A DNA stretch of 64,000 nucleotides from NCBI GenBank assembly GCA_037975125.1, contig CM075854.1, positions 62,159,926-62,223,925 on the forward strand, written 5' to 3'. This document shows, piece after piece, positions 12,895 through 26,014 of the stretch (the stretch's first letter is position 1; every line of letters begins with the position of its first letter). Source of the DNA: Latrodectus hesperus (lineage: Eukaryota > Arthropoda > Arachnida > Araneae > Theridiidae). A program made the translations under genes and the position numbers. The notes beneath the pieces were generated by a model. It was not told the origin of the DNA. It ran no database searches and was given only the letters and a program-made list of their open reading frames with translations.

Positions 12895-13118
12895 CTAAAC
12901 ACCTTCACCGTTTGGGTTTGAAGGACTCTCCAATCTGCCTTTTTTGTGGACTAGAGGACATGACTGGACCTTTTCACTTGCCCTGGACTTTCGGACGTCA
13001 CAGTTAGAAATTCTGCTGAAGATGACTTTTCATTCACCTCAAGATTGTATTGGGCTGCCCGACAGAGACTGATGGTTGAAAAACCAAGGTCGGGCGTAGG
13101 ATTAAAAAAAAAAAACTT
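12895..13118 (+). mobile_element. LINE 3' end with A-rich tail
   Basis: The plus-strand peptide LGLKDSPICLFCGLEDMTGP is the zinc-knuckle tail of a non-LTR retrotransposon ORF2. After frameshifts and stops it continues as LYWAARQRLMVEKPR, and the copy ends in an A run at 13106-13117. It is a short, dead, 5'-truncated copy of a different family from the tail at 7180-7640. Confidence 0.7.
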
Positions 13119-16080
13119 CTGTAACTTTTAAAATGGAATAAATGAGACTTCATAACGTTGCTTGAAGTACATTCCTAACTTTTTTTTATCGTTCAATGAT
13201 ATCAATTGTTCGCTTTCATGTTACATATCCTCTGAGCTTATAGGCAACACACCAACTCTTCTATTAGCATAAATTACTAAATAGTAGTATATATATTTCA
13301 AATCACTATGAGGTCTACCAAAGTGCTTAACTTCAAGAATTGAGAAAAATGTATTTCCAGATGAAAGTAAATATATAATAAGGACGGCACACAATGATCT
13401 CTCTCTCTTCCTCTCTCAAATAATTTAAAGTGCTTAGGAAAAGCTTTCTTAAAAAAAAGTTGTCACATATATTGAAAAAATTTAATTTAAATTCTTTTGA
13501 GTTTCAAATTCATTTTCTATTTCACCAGATTGCTTCATAATAATTGAATATTATTTTGAGTTAATGAGAATAAGTATATTGAATACTTAACAAATGTGTT
13601 TTAAGCAATTTATTTTTCGTCCATCACTTGGAATTCTTTTCGATTAAAATACAACTTTAATTTGTAATAAATGTCTTGTTAAAAATATCTAAATAATGTT
13701 TTTTTAATATGAAAGAAAAAAATTGTAAAACTAATAAATGATTTTATAATATTGTTTTAGAATGTAAATATATAAGAAATATCATAATTAAGAAAGTACA
13801 CAATCAGCAATTATAATGTGTTAAAATTTCTTATACAGAACAATTTTAATGCAAGTTTATCTACATGTATTTTGCATTAAATAATTTTATTTTCATATAC
13901 AATTTGGCAGAAATGAAAATTAATCCTTTTTTTGTAAATATTTAATTTTTTGGGCTAAAAAACTTTTCCAAATATTTAAATATAAAGTGAAAGTAATTTT
14001 TCAGATATAGTATAAACCAAGAACATTACACACATTTATTCACAATGTTATGCAAATTTTCTAATGTTATGTTTAATTGTTTAAACTCAAAACATTTAAA
14101 GATGAATAAATTGAAAAGCTTTAATTTATGTTTTTGAAAATAACATTATAAAAATTGAAAAATAATTAAACCTTTTATTTTCATATAAACACCACACTAA
14201 TTACTACATAGATGAATTCATATAAAGTAAAAATTTGTTTGTGTTAAGAAAAATATAATGTGAGAAAATGTATTTTTACTAACATTATTTTATCTTACTG
14301 TAATAAAAATTTGAAAAGCTTCTGTGTCTCATTCAAAAAGAGAAATTTCCATTATACAGAAAATAATAAATATACAAGAAAATGTGACAAGCAACTTTCT
14401 TAATTAAACTGCGTAAGAAATCTAAAACATCATAATTTGTCGATACCGTTTTTCTTTGAATTTCATATTATTTACCAAGTCAACCTAAAAATACTGAGGA
14501 ATATCCTCAATCATTTTCAATTACACAAAAAACAGTTATTTATAAATAATTTTTGCCTTTTAAGTTTTATACAAAAAAAGATATACGTTTTCGTTTTAAC
14601 CACTTTTATTGGGATGTACAATTCTTTCTGGCAAATACATACAACCCTAGATAAGGTGTTAGTAGTAACTGACATCCCCTCCCTCTAAATTGAGCGATGT
14701 GACAGTTTTCAGGGAGGTAGGAAATGTTCCCAATGAGAATGGAAAACAGTCGACGATTTTTGTATAGTTTAGGGACGTGGGTAAAAGTAGTACATCTGGT
14801 TTTAAAGAGGAAATATTTTTCGCAGATTCTTGAAATTTTCTGAGCCGCTGAGTTGGTTAAACTGAAGCTCTTGTGTGATAAAAAAAAATTATTGTTGCAC
14901 AATAAGCAAAATCTTACTAGAATATATGTATACTTGGAGTATATTGTGAAACATCAAATGAGTTAGTAAAAAAAATTCACTAATTACTATTTTATAAAAT
15001 TATCTTTTTATATAAGGTTATATATATTTATATCTGTTTATATAAGAAATAACCAAATGCTTACTTTTGGTTATTCCTTATAGAAACAGATATCTGCAAT
15101 GTCATTTCTTGCATGCACTATATATTCACATTCATTGCTTTACTGTTACACACACAATTGGATTGAAAGGTATTTCAGACATAACTTTCCTGCTGTTGTT
15201 TAACTGAGCTGTTTGCTCTTGGCAGAATATATGGCAAAAAAATTTTTAAACTTGCTGTCTAGAGTTTTCATTTTTGAAGAACTTAATTGTCAAAAGGAAT
15301 CAATAAGATACAAAAATGCAAGTTTTTAATGATACGTTGAATTTGCTTGATAGTGAGATGCTGAATTATGTAGAAGTCTCTGCAAAGGCACATGCGATCT
15401 AAAATATTAATGAATGTCATTGATCATCCCTTTTGCTAATAATTAAAATTTGATATTTATAACTATTTAAATATTTAATTTATAAAATGTATATGTAAAT
15501 GTTTGATGTATTTACTCAATCGTACTGGTGTAGATTTTAATTATAATTCTTTCTTTTTTAAATTGTTATTTAAAAATACTAATATTTTTAATAGCATTTT
15601 CTTCAGAAATTTGTTGTTGTAATTTAGTAGAATTCATTTGCATTAGCAATGTCTTTGTGCTTTTCTTTACATTTGTATTTTAAAAATAACTTAAAATTAC
15701 TACTTAATTATTTGCGCAATCAGTTACTTAGTGTAAATATTTATATTTATATATTTGTTTATTATACAAATAAGTTTTCAGTTACAAAAAGATTAATTAA
15801 TTTTTAACCTTTTTTATAACTGAAAAATTTTTTTCTTTAATACTTTTAAATTTTAACATTTTTATAACTTTAAAATTATTTCTGCCCTTTAGCAATTCAA
15901 ACTAAATTTGATACTATAATATTTTATATTTAATAATATTTAATAAAAAAGTGTATTTTTTATTAATACTTTTTGTCTAATTTTTTAGATTTAATTACTT
16001 TATGCTATTATATAAAAGGATTAGATTGAATATCGATAAAAAAAACTCTATTTTTATTATGCACTTGTTACTTAAATCTT
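13119..16080. other. AT-rich sequence, no supported gene
   Basis: No gene is supported. A slightly GC-richer patch at 14600-14900 holds a 98-codon minus-strand frame (14606-14902) without recognisable motifs, which I do not call. Confidence 0.45.
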
Positions 16081-16215
16081 TTTGCTCAGCTTCAAACTAA
16101 CTGGTTATTCCTCTGACCTTTGATTTGACAATTCATGGCTTTGATTCCCACCTCAGGCATGGCTGTTTGTAATAGTATTGAATCCACTTTAAATTGCAGA
16201 TATCAAATTAATTAG
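16081..16215 (+). mobile_element. Decayed tRNA-derived SINE remnant
   Basis: The stretch with TTTGATTCCCACC, GGCATGGCTGTTTGTAAT and GAATCCACTTTAAA matches, with substitutions, the B box and body of the well-preserved SINE at 29417-29598. The A-box half is barely recognisable and no tail remains. Confidence 0.55.
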
Positions 16216-17269
16216 AGCAAGAAGCAGAATTACCATTTTGCTTGGACATAGCTTTTAAGAACACAGGGTTTAAACATTTTGGCTCTGCTTGATTTGATTT
16301 GTGAAATCCAGTTTCATTTCCTACAGTTGCTGTTCAAATTAAAACGTGATATATAATTATCTGGAAATTTAAAATTTTATTGTGAATGTTGATAGAATAT
16401 AATTTGATGTCACATTAAATTAGTTAAAAAAATTCTCTCTTTTTAAATAATTTTGTTGAATTAGATGTTTTTTTCATTTCAGTATCACATCAGCACTTTT
16501 ATCAACACTTTGCCACTTAACATTTTAATGCTATTTTTATCTGGAAAAGTATCATGTATGGTTAACATAAAACAAGTTAATTGGCATAGATAATTACATT
16601 TTATGATTTTGATAAGCTATTTTACTGCCATAGTGTATTGTAGTAAAAGTAAGCTGTTGATGTCAATTTCTTAAAATTAGCTGGAATCAAAATAAGGCAA
16701 GATATAAGCTTGCTTCATTTATTATAAAGATTTATGATCAATGTATGAAATAAAAGAAAAATTTTTCAACCTCTTTTACAGAAATAATCGAGAAACCTTG
16801 AAATATTCACAAGGTTACTAACTATCAACAAGTTTTGTACTTGAAACTCCTGGAATTTTGTCTTGACTTCTTGAAAATCATGATTTACTACTTGAATTTT
16901 TACTTATCTTGATGAATTTATTTTTTGTTAGAAAATATTATCATTTTTGGAGTTTTGACTTTTAATATTTTAAAATTTTCAATGAAATTGTTCGAAAATC
17001 AAATTGAATATTAGTTCTTAATGTTACCACTAGATTTTAATAAATTTGATATTAGATTGTATTCAAAACTGTTGACAAAAATAAAGGTTTCCTTCGGTCA
17101 CAATAGTTTCATGATGATCCAGTTGAGTCAGAATTTTATGTAGTATTTAGATTTATGTCTGTAAAGTGAAATGGAAAGTAATCATACACCAATAGGATTG
17201 TTATGTGTGGCTCAAACTGGGGGGTGATTTTAATTCTCTTTCTATTTGAGTTTAATTATACTTTTCATA

Positions 17270-17440
17270 TTTTTCTTTGTGAAAATTGTGTATAATATCA
17301 GTGAAAAGGGATGACTTTGTTTATGAATGAAATTAAGACTAGAATAAATTTTTAACGTATTGGATAGAAAGTTTCTTGCCACTAACCAGTGGGCTCTGGA
17401 AAAGCTGAAGTTTGGCTTTTGCCTGATTGAGAGGGGGAAA
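17270..17440 (+). repeat. Dispersed repeat of unknown family, copy 1
   Basis: This stretch is clearly similar to 22865-23075. Shared landmarks in the same order include ATCAGTG/TTCAGTG, TTTATGAATGAAAT/TTTATGAAATAAA, GAATAAATTTTT/GAAATAAATTAT and GATTGGCTTTTGC/TTTGGCTTTTGC. Neither copy has visible ends or coding capacity, and the family is not recognised. Confidence 0.4.
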
Positions 17441-17689
17441 AAAGAATGAATCGCGTAATTTTGTAGAAATGTTTACATCAATAGAACTAGCTGTAAGATC
17501 TAAAAATAGTATTGATGAAAAATTTAATCCTATTAAAGAAGGAATGTATACTTTCTTTTATTGCTGCTTATCTCCAAGGGGTCTGACGGAGTCAGACCAA
17601 ATTTGTCAGGTGAGACGGGATCCATTGAAAATAGATATTATGCTGAAGGGAGACAATTTTAAGCTTGTATAGAATAGAAAGGCTTGTTT
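17441..17689. other. Unassigned stretch between repeat and LINE
   Basis: An 81-codon plus-strand frame spans 17427-17672 but shows no recognisable domain and abuts the truncated 3' end of a minus-strand LINE. I treat it as unassigned. Confidence 0.35.
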
Positions 17690-18785
17690 GGTCTCCCAAG
17701 CAAGTCCATTTATGCAGATGTTGAATTGAACTACCACTATCAGTTAATATCCAGACATCACTCTAATTATTTTCACTCATGATGGATTCCAATTCGATGT
17801 TTATGGCTATTAGTTCGCTACGAAAAATGAACAGAAGTCGGGATTACGTTGACTAAGAGAGAATTTGTCATGAGGAGTCTCGATGAAAACTCCGCTGCCA
17901 GCTCGGTGATTTATTTTGCTGCCATCAGTATAGATTTTTATTTCATTTGGTGGTATATTATTAATGGTTTCCAAGGCTAGTTGTTTTAACAATTCAGGTA
18001 ATCAATTCCTCTTGATAACTGCCATAGAAAGTTTGTAATTGAAGTCAGCATTGGAAAGAGCCTCAGCAGGGTTCAGACCGCAGTGAAAAGCATGTGTTTC
18101 GACATTGTTTTCGATTAAGTGCAGTAAGTTAACCAGACTGAAGAGACTGTACTTCTTTAATCTTTGGAACGGGGTCCAGGTAGGTAACTTGACGTGAGAT
18201 TGCCTTGACCATAACTGTTGGGTTTATTGTAATATTTGACCTGGCAGGATTGTCTTCTAATATGGAGATGTTGTAAGTCAGCTTCGAAAAGTACTATTTC
18301 TGAAGGACGGCTGCGTTTCAAGCCAGTAATGATGCATGCAGCTCTCAATTGGACTTTTTCTAATTTTTCCAGATTGGAATTAAAAGCACAACAGTAGATT
18401 GGGAAGCCATATTCTAAAATGGGCCTAATGAGTGCTAGGTAGGTAGTTCTAATGGTAGTTGCATCCGCTCCCCAGTCTCTACCAGCTATGTATTTCAGGA
18501 TGCGTAATTGTTTCCTAGCTTTCAAGGTAAGGTATTCGGTATGTTTGTAGCATGTAAATTCCGGGTCTAGAATGAATCCAAGTATTTTGGAAGTAAGTTT
18601 CTGATGATTAAGTATCAAAGAAGGTTGGTAGTGATATAAGTGCTTATTTGTAGTAAAGGTGGTAATTAATTTGGATGGATTAAAACTCAACCTGAGCTCC
18701 GCCGTAAACTCGGAAAGGGCCTCCAAAGAACTATTAATCCGAGACTCTATCTCGGGAATGGAGATTCCCTGGGGAGCACCTTGCC
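17690..18785 (-). mobile_element. Non-LTR retrotransposon fragment: RT C-terminal part and RNase H
   Basis: Read on the minus strand, the fragment opens with LRQGAPQGIS, the RT PQG motif. It then passes to a long intact frame (18157-18726, 189 aa) containing LGFILDPE, LRILKYIAGRDWGA and ALIRPILEYG, which follows the RT palm in I/Jockey-like LINEs. RNase H comes next: IYTDGSK...AGSGVFI (17810-17992), then after a frameshift VWILTDSGSSIQHLHKW (about 17690-17760). The catalytic YADD region that should lie between PQG and SLEAL is missing, so there is an internal deletion. Both ends are truncated and no tail is visible. The copy is dead. Confidence 0.85.
18157..18726 (-). pseudogene. LINE ORF2 fragment (RT thumb/linker region)
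   Basis: This 189-aa open frame is the best-preserved part of the LINE at 17690-18785. Residues from LSEFTAELRLSFNPSK onward match the post-palm RT region, followed by the conserved linker with LEYGFPIYCCAF and the VQLRAACIITGL helix. It lacks the RT active site and cannot act alone. Confidence 0.8.
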
Positions 18786-21132
18786 TAAGTTGAGAAGGAT
18801 TTGTTATATTTAACTCTCATATACCTCTGATGGAAATAATCAGAAATCCAAACTTCTTTCCAAATACTTTCTTTTAAATACTCTCAATGAGACAGAATTG
18901 TTGTCACTTATAAAAAAACGGTTAATTTGCTTTTACTACTCTCTCAAAGTCAAGCATCTGTTTAATTGGTTTTTCTGTGAAGAAAAATTTGGTTTTAGAA
19001 AATTTAAATTATGAATCTTTTGTGACTGTGTGAATGCGTTATTGATGATCATGTCTGAAACATAGGAGGTGTCAACAATAAAATAGTTAGCAAAGACATG
19101 CTTAGTTTTACTGCTGGTGCCAGGCAAAAGTGTAACTTTTATTTAGACAAATTAATGTAGCAAAAAATACAGCCAACATTAGAAGGAAAGCAAAGAAGAT
19201 TATAGAAATTTTGTTTAATATTTGTATTTTTTGTTTTTAATAAGTATATTTATTTCAAAAGTTTTTATACACATTTATATATGTTCTCAAAATAGATGAA
19301 AATATAATTAAGATGCTCAAAAACTCTAAAGTTACTCATTATTAAATTTAAAATAGTACAAAATATTCATTATTAATAAAATAGTAAAGAATATTCATTA
19401 TTTGAATAAAAATTTTTCTGTTATAACTGTTAATTCATTCAAGGCTTTTGAAGTAATCATTAAATACAATTCTAATTTAAATACAAAATAGTCTCATTAA
19501 TTTTTGCAATTTATTTCTAGTATTCACAAATATAATTGAAAAATATTCCCATTTACATATTTTTTTAAGAATAATTTTTAAAATAAAAAATAAATTGAAT
19601 GTTGATATCTCCTGAAAATTGATTTTTGGAAATCTGTAAGAACCCGGTGTCAAAAAATTGGTGTAAGTATTACAGAGCTGGGCTGTGGGTCTTTAGCTCA
19701 TGCATTATCATGATAAATAAAAATTGAGCAACAAGTGAGAAGTAGATTGCTAACATCAACAGAGTATATATATATTTCTGATACCAATGTCAAAAAATAA
19801 GGAATTCTTTCCACAAAAACTCTCATGTGTTGTGGTGGTTGTACAGCAGTGATTGAGATAGGGTCGCACCAACAAATAATTTTATATGCTGTTTGTGTTA
19901 GCTGCAAAAAAATTATAAGTTAACTCAATGTTGTCCTTTACCATGATAAAACTAAACTTGGGTGCAATAATTGTTTTTAAAAAAATAATTTCGGATTAGT
20001 TTTACTTTTTGTCTTTGAACTTTTTACTTTCTCATTTGTTTCATCAATTTCATATTTTAATATTATAATAAATTCAAATGAGCATTTTCGATTCTTTGCA
20101 TGGTATTGAACCTAGTGGTAGATGTTTTTATTTATTGAAAGTTGTTGTACTGCTCTAAATCTATATTATTTTGTTTACGTTTGAACATTGGAGATTTGCT
20201 TTACTAACATGCTTTGAAAACAAAGCTTATTGCATGTATTAAAAGCATTTATAATTTATTATTCGATTTAACTTATATACTGTAAGAACATTGTGGTGTC
20301 TGAAGTCTTGTTGTTAAATGGTGTACAATGATAATTGTCTCATAATTATGCAGACATTTAATTAAGAATACTTTCCTAAAATTATATAGCTTGTTATTGA
20401 TCAATATGGTTTTCAATTACGGGGTATTTTCACTTAGGAGAATTATAAGAAATTAGTACAAATCAAGGTAATTGCATGTTTATTATTTCTGCATACTTGT
20501 TATATTTTCCTGTTGTGGCTAAACTTAAATCAATGTTGTAAAATATATTATTGATACATAGTTTTTGAATAACCAAAACTGAAATATCTGGCTCGTTAAT
20601 TGTGACAAAAGTTTTTAACTGTTTAGCATTAAAATGTTAAAGTTAACATTCTATTTTAAACGCCAGACTTCTATTGCATTTAAATTTCAATATTAAATTT
20701 AACTATATCACATCACAGCTAGTCTTTCAGTGCTTACGTTATATGATTACAGAAATACTTAATTTCATTTAAGTACACAACAATATTTCTAATAATATAA
20801 AGGTCTATATTATCTTATTCTGTAAAAAAATTAACATTTTAATAAGCAAAAATTAAAATCATTTTCATATTTCTTACATGGATATTCATAATGACGCATT
20901 TGTATTTTATGATAACAGAATCTTTAATCATGGAGAAATTTTGACGAATTCAGTTTTATATGAACTTGAATTTAGTAGTTTATTACTAGTATAGCATGTT
21001 TAGTATAACAAGTATATGCTTTTCAGAAGTTGTGAATTATCCTCCAGACAGTAATTTACCTTTTGGGTTAGATCAAATTTCTTTATTTCATAATTGTCAA
21101 CAATTTTTCAAAACTTATTCTCTACTTTTTTG
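18786..21132. other. AT-rich sequence, no gene seen
   Basis: No coding frame, RNA gene or element end is supportable here. Confidence 0.45.
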
Positions 21133-21232
21133 TTTATATGATACAATTCATTGTTTTAATTTTTATATGATACAATTCATTGTTTTAATTTTATATGATA
21201 CAATTCTTTGTTTTAATTTTATATGAAGCAAT
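21133..21232. repeat. 28-29 bp tandem repeat
   Basis: TATATGATACAATTC followed by a T-rich half recurs at 21135, 21164, 21192 and, truncated and diverged, at 21220. The unit is 28-29 bp and there are about 3.4 copies. The short plus-strand frame at 20996-21226 owes its length to this repeat. Confidence 0.85.
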
Positions 21233-22864
21233 GATAAAAGTGCAGTATGATAATCTAAAAAATAACATTAAATATTTTTCATAATTATTACTTTCAATTT
21301 TTGTCAAGAACTAAGATACCACTATAATGTACATAAAATAAGTACTAGACAAAATAGGTCTATTTGAAACGTAAGTTGTACAGCTTTTATCCAATGTTTA
21401 GAGAGGATTCATATAATAAAGAAGTAACTTGTTTGGAGTTCTGCTTGCTCACTGCTTCTAAAATAAGACCTACCTATTTTCAGGTTCACAATCATACATT
21501 CGCTGGTTGGCCCACTATAAAGGTGCCATCACTTTTGCCTCTTATAATGCTGGATGTTTTAGTAGCCAGACTTTGAAAAAATCATTTCCCCATAAAATGT
21601 TTAATATCGCATAGAAGACGCCTAATCCGTACCTGATTTTCTTTAGGTATCTTGTAGCATCTGTAGCATAACTGTTAGCCAGTGTGGCCTTAGAATTGAA
21701 TTCTTAATATTTGTTATAAACAGGAAGCTATGTGAGTTGTGATTTTAGTTCCATTATGAAAATTTGTAGAATAGAATTTGTTTTTGTTAAGTAATAAATA
21801 TGGCAGGAAATGTTTTCCTGAATCAATTGTTTATTCTTTAAAAATTTCCCATGATATGTAAAATTTCGAAATTTGATGTGATTCACTTTGGTTTAAAAAG
21901 CTCTGATGCATGTATTTGTTTCCTTTTTATTTTATTTTTCAAGGTGTAAATTTAACAGTTTATTTAAATTCGATTGAAGTTCAGGTATTTAAAAAAAAAG
22001 TTTCATTAATTATCTGAAAGTATTCTTTGTATTAAATATGGTATTTCTCACTTTCAAATGTGCAAAATTATTAACTCTTGATTTAATCTTTATAGTGCCA
22101 TGATGTAGCTTATAAAAACATTTGAGTTGTATAAAATTTCGAGTGCACCTGAATCTTTCTAAACTGTAACTTTTTATTACATATAGTTCTGTTGTGCTAA
22201 GGTGAAAAACTTTTGGTATTTCCTTTTTAAATGTTGCTGGTATTTATTGGCAAACAAGGCATCAATTGAAAATGATTGATTATTATTACAATTAGCTGTC
22301 ACAATTGCTAGAATAAAGTATGTGTTTTAATTACAGGGTTCACAATTTTATAAAAGGACTTCAAAAGTTTTTAAAGTCAATTACTTATTTCAAAAAGCTT
22401 AAAATTTTTAGCCACATTCATTCTTTCTAACATACTGTTTAATTACAATCTTCATTGCTGCATTCTATCACTTGAACTAAATCACTGCTAAATATACTGC
22501 AATAACAAAGAAAATTATTGAATCTTACTCAGTATTAGGTATTAATATTCAGGAAAAAAAGGGGGGGGGAGAAATCAATGGAACACAGAAATGACTTTTT
22601 TCATTTTATACTCAATTTCAATTGGCCTTCTATTAATATTCTATTATAACTTTCATCTTTTTTTAATCATAACTTTTTTCTATAAAATGTTTCAAGCTAT
22701 AAATTGTTCGTTCTATCAAGCATGAATATTTAAATTTTTATTATATATTAGTTTTCAAAAATTAATGGTTTTTTCTATGTTTGTTTCTGTTTCCATAATA
22801 TTCAGTGAATTTCTTAAATATAAATATTTAAATATAAAATTTCTCGGTTAAAATGACCTTTTAA
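21233..22864. other. AT-rich sequence, nothing recognised
   Basis: No gene. The only notable sequence is an A-then-G homopolymer junction near 22550-22570. Confidence 0.45.
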
Positions 22865-23075
22865 TAACTTCATTGGTAAAAATTGTGTGTAATTTCAGTG
22901 CATTGGTATGACTATTTTTATTTATGAAATAAAGGCTGAAATAAATTATTTAATATGCTTTTGGAAAGTGTGTTTTCAATTACTAGTGGAGTCAGGATAA
23001 GCTACCCAAAGATTGGCTTTTGCATGGTTCAGAAGAAACAAGTGCCCATTGCCATTGACAAAAACATATGTATTA
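22865..23075 (+). repeat. Dispersed repeat of unknown family, copy 2
   Basis: A diverged partner of 17270-17440 in the same orientation. This copy runs further to the right (TTGCATGGTTCAGAAGAAAC). No coding potential or termini are seen. Confidence 0.4.
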
Positions 23076-24411
23076 GAGCAGGCTGCATCTGCCAAAAAAC
23101 TACTCATTTAAATTAATTTTCACTATTGCTGTTCCTGTTATAATTCACATTCTAATGCATGTTCTGAAAATATAGATTCCTTTGTTTCTTCTAAAGAAAT
23201 TTTAAAGGCTGAAATTCTGTGGTCCTTAGTTTTAAAAAGTGCATTCAGCTAGAGTTCTTGTAAAAATATAGATTCTTCCTTCCAAGCAATGTTTCTTGAC
23301 AGTGATATTGCTTATTTAACCGTTTTTGGAATTGCACTTTATTTTTCCTACTTATTAAGGAATAAGTCAGAAATGCTAGTACCTTTCTTTGATGTAAGTT
23401 AACTGCACATCTGCAGCCAAAACAATTGCTCTGCCAGGTAATATTTTGGGTTAATGATGTTGTTAAAATACGGTATTTTTTTGTCAGATTTTTTAGGCCT
23501 CTCAACTGGAAATATTTTGCTTGAAAAAAATGAATAAGAAATGCTTAGAATTATTAACCCATTACTCCAGTTATCAATGGAATGTGAACTGGCTCGTTTT
23601 CGATGAAATGACTTTTTTTAAGTACATCATTTAAATTTTGTAAATTTTAGAAGCCTAAAAGAGATTGTTATAATACTTGTTGATATTAATGTTTTACTTG
23701 TGACACTGCATTGTCGACTGCCTAAGTCTAAGATTAAGCATTTTCATAATTAAGTCATAAATCATAGTTAAGCATAATAAGCAGTACAGGCAAAAATCAT
23801 ATAACTTTTTGCTACAAACTGCTTGTTTTTATTTGACGATCATATCAAAAGTATGTATTAGATGCTCTTCTACAAGTTCTGTATTTTTGAAATGCAGTAA
23901 TAATCAGTGATTATTGGAAATACTTAATAAAATGTTAATTTATGTAGTAAATATTAAGTATGTATCATAATTATAAATGCATATACTAATGATGTTTTAA
24001 ATATATCAGTGTTAAAAATTATATATTATATCATTAGGTATTAAAAAATATATATGAAATATTAATTTAACAAAAAATAGGAAACACTCTTTTTGAAAAG
24101 AACTTTACAAAGAAAATTATATATAAAACTTGGGTGATGCTTGTAAACACAAATATTTGGTAAATATTTTAAATTTTCAAATATTTATTAGTATTTGTAG
24201 TATGTTTTGCAAATATTTAATGTTGAATATTTTATCTTAAGATTTTGAATGTATTTATTGGTTTTTAAGTGTAATTGAAAATTACTCAAGATTTCATTTT
24301 ATGTTAGACAATTGTTATATAACTTATGTTAGACTATTGTTATAATAAACCACTACTTAGTTTACCTAGTTTCACTAATCAAGGATTTGTCTTTAATTAA
24401 TTGACATCATG
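23076..24411. other. AT-rich sequence, nothing recognised
   Basis: No supported feature. An 86-codon minus-strand frame (23245-23505) has no recognisable motif. Confidence 0.4.
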
Positions 24412-24413
24412 TA

Positions 24414-25806
24414 CACTCATGTCCATAAATTAAGTATAATTCAAAATCGCACTGAAATTGAACTGTAAAATAAAAATTTCACATGTAGAAGTATTGCACA
24501 CATCTTGATGAATAATATGCAAATTACAAGAAGAAACCACCAGATGGCACCAATAGTACGTCACAATGACGAGAGTAAAAGAATGGTTGCTAAGAAGTAA
24601 AATTGTTCGCAAGTGCTTTAAAAGCATTTGTGCAATAACCGCATAGTTATGCCACAAATGAGGCATTTGGATTATGTTTGACTTGGTAGAATTATCAGCC
24701 ATCTTTAATATGCACATGCCCAGATGAAAGTATCCGTGAAACTTGAAATCGCCTAGAGTGTCATCTCCAGGCTTTGGCAACGGTTACGAGCTGATGGCAA
24801 TGGGAGTAGACGTTATAGCACAGGTTTTCCCCGAGTTACAACACCGAATGAGGACCGATATTTTGTAGTTATTGCCAAAAGAAACAGATGGAGTACTTTA
24901 TCAGCTACCTATATGATAGTTTTAAGGCAGACCGTGTACAGAGATGCTTAGGGCACACTGGTCTATATGCTTGTATGCCTGTCATATGTGTACCACTTAC
25001 TACAACTCAATTTCACCTGTGGTTAGCCTGGAGTAGAGAGCAGGCATTGTGGTCACTGCAACAGCAGTCTTCTGTGATGTTTTCCGACGAGTCCAGGTTT
25101 AGCTTTCAGTATGATTCTCGCCAGACTTTGATATAAAGAAGGCCAGGTACCTGTTATCACCAACAGAACACCATTGTACGACACCGTTATGGTGGTGCAG
25201 GATTGCTCGTTTGGGGAGGAATTATTCTAGCTTCCAGAACTAACCTGTATGTTCAGAATGTAACCATGAAAGGCCACATCTATTGGGATGTCATTCTAGA
25301 ACAACATGCACGTTTGTTTTGAGGTGCCATGGATGCAGAATTTCTGTTTGTTGATGACAACACCCGTCCTCACCATACAAGCATTGTGGGCCTTCGATTG
25401 GAGGATATCACCCGTATACACTGACCGGCATACTCACTGGGCTTGAATCCAGTAGAGCATGCGCGGTCAACAAATCGCAACTCTTCAATTGCATGTCTTC
25501 CAAAACTTTATGGAGCATTGCTGGATGAGTTGTTTAATATTCCCCCAAATCAGATCGATAATTTGATACTCAGCATGCCTAGGTGTTGAAATGCATGTAG
25601 TCTGGAGGGCATACCATGTATTAACCATCATACCAACCATATTATATTGGTTTTAGCAAATAAGTGTTTTTTTTTTAAATTTGCTCCAGGAAGTACATCC
25701 ATTTTTACCTTTTGTTTAATAAATAGACTTTACAAATATGTCTCATTTGTTTTGCTTCTGTCTCAATGTTTGAATTTGCATTATCCTTAATTTAAGGACA
25801 CGAGTA
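24414..25806 (+). mobile_element. Full-length, inactive Tc1/mariner transposon
   Basis: Terminal inverted repeats of about 28 bp begin CACTCATGTCCATAAATTAA on the left and, inverted, TACTCGTGTCCTTAAATTAA on the right. TA dinucleotides flank both ends (24412-24413 and 25807-25808), as expected for Tc1/mariner target-site duplication. The 1.39-kb length also fits. The transposase inside is broken, so the copy is dead. It lies about 200 bp upstream of the N-PAC-like exon. Confidence 0.9.
24695..25590 (+). pseudogene. Tc1-like transposase, multiple frameshifts and stops
   Basis: In order on the plus strand I read an HTH/linker part (SRLWQRLRADGNGSRR, GFPRVTTPNEDRYF), the first catalytic Asp in VMFSDESRFS (within 24888-25136), and GGAGLLVWGGI. 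These are followed by the second Asp in VDDNTRPHHT and the terminal acidic residue in YSLGLNPVEHA. That is the DDE/D layout of a Tc1 transposase. Several stops and frameshifts separate the pieces. Confidence 0.85.
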
Positions 25807-26014
25807 TAGATTAAGCATTTTACGAACTTGAAGAATTTCAAAAGTGTTTGTGGTTATATCCATGACAACGATTTCTAATTCATGGGTGTTCAATTCTGTA
25901 AAATTAAATAAGAATGAATTCTTCCTAATGCCATGGGTTTCATATTTTCAGTATGCCTCTTTTAGCTTATGTTTAATGTTTTGAATCTCACTCTGTTTTC
26001 TTTCTTTCAAACAG

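Noticed and set aside
24430..24780. 116-codon minus-strand frame
   Set aside because: It lies antisense within the Tc1/mariner element and overlaps the start of its transposase remnant.
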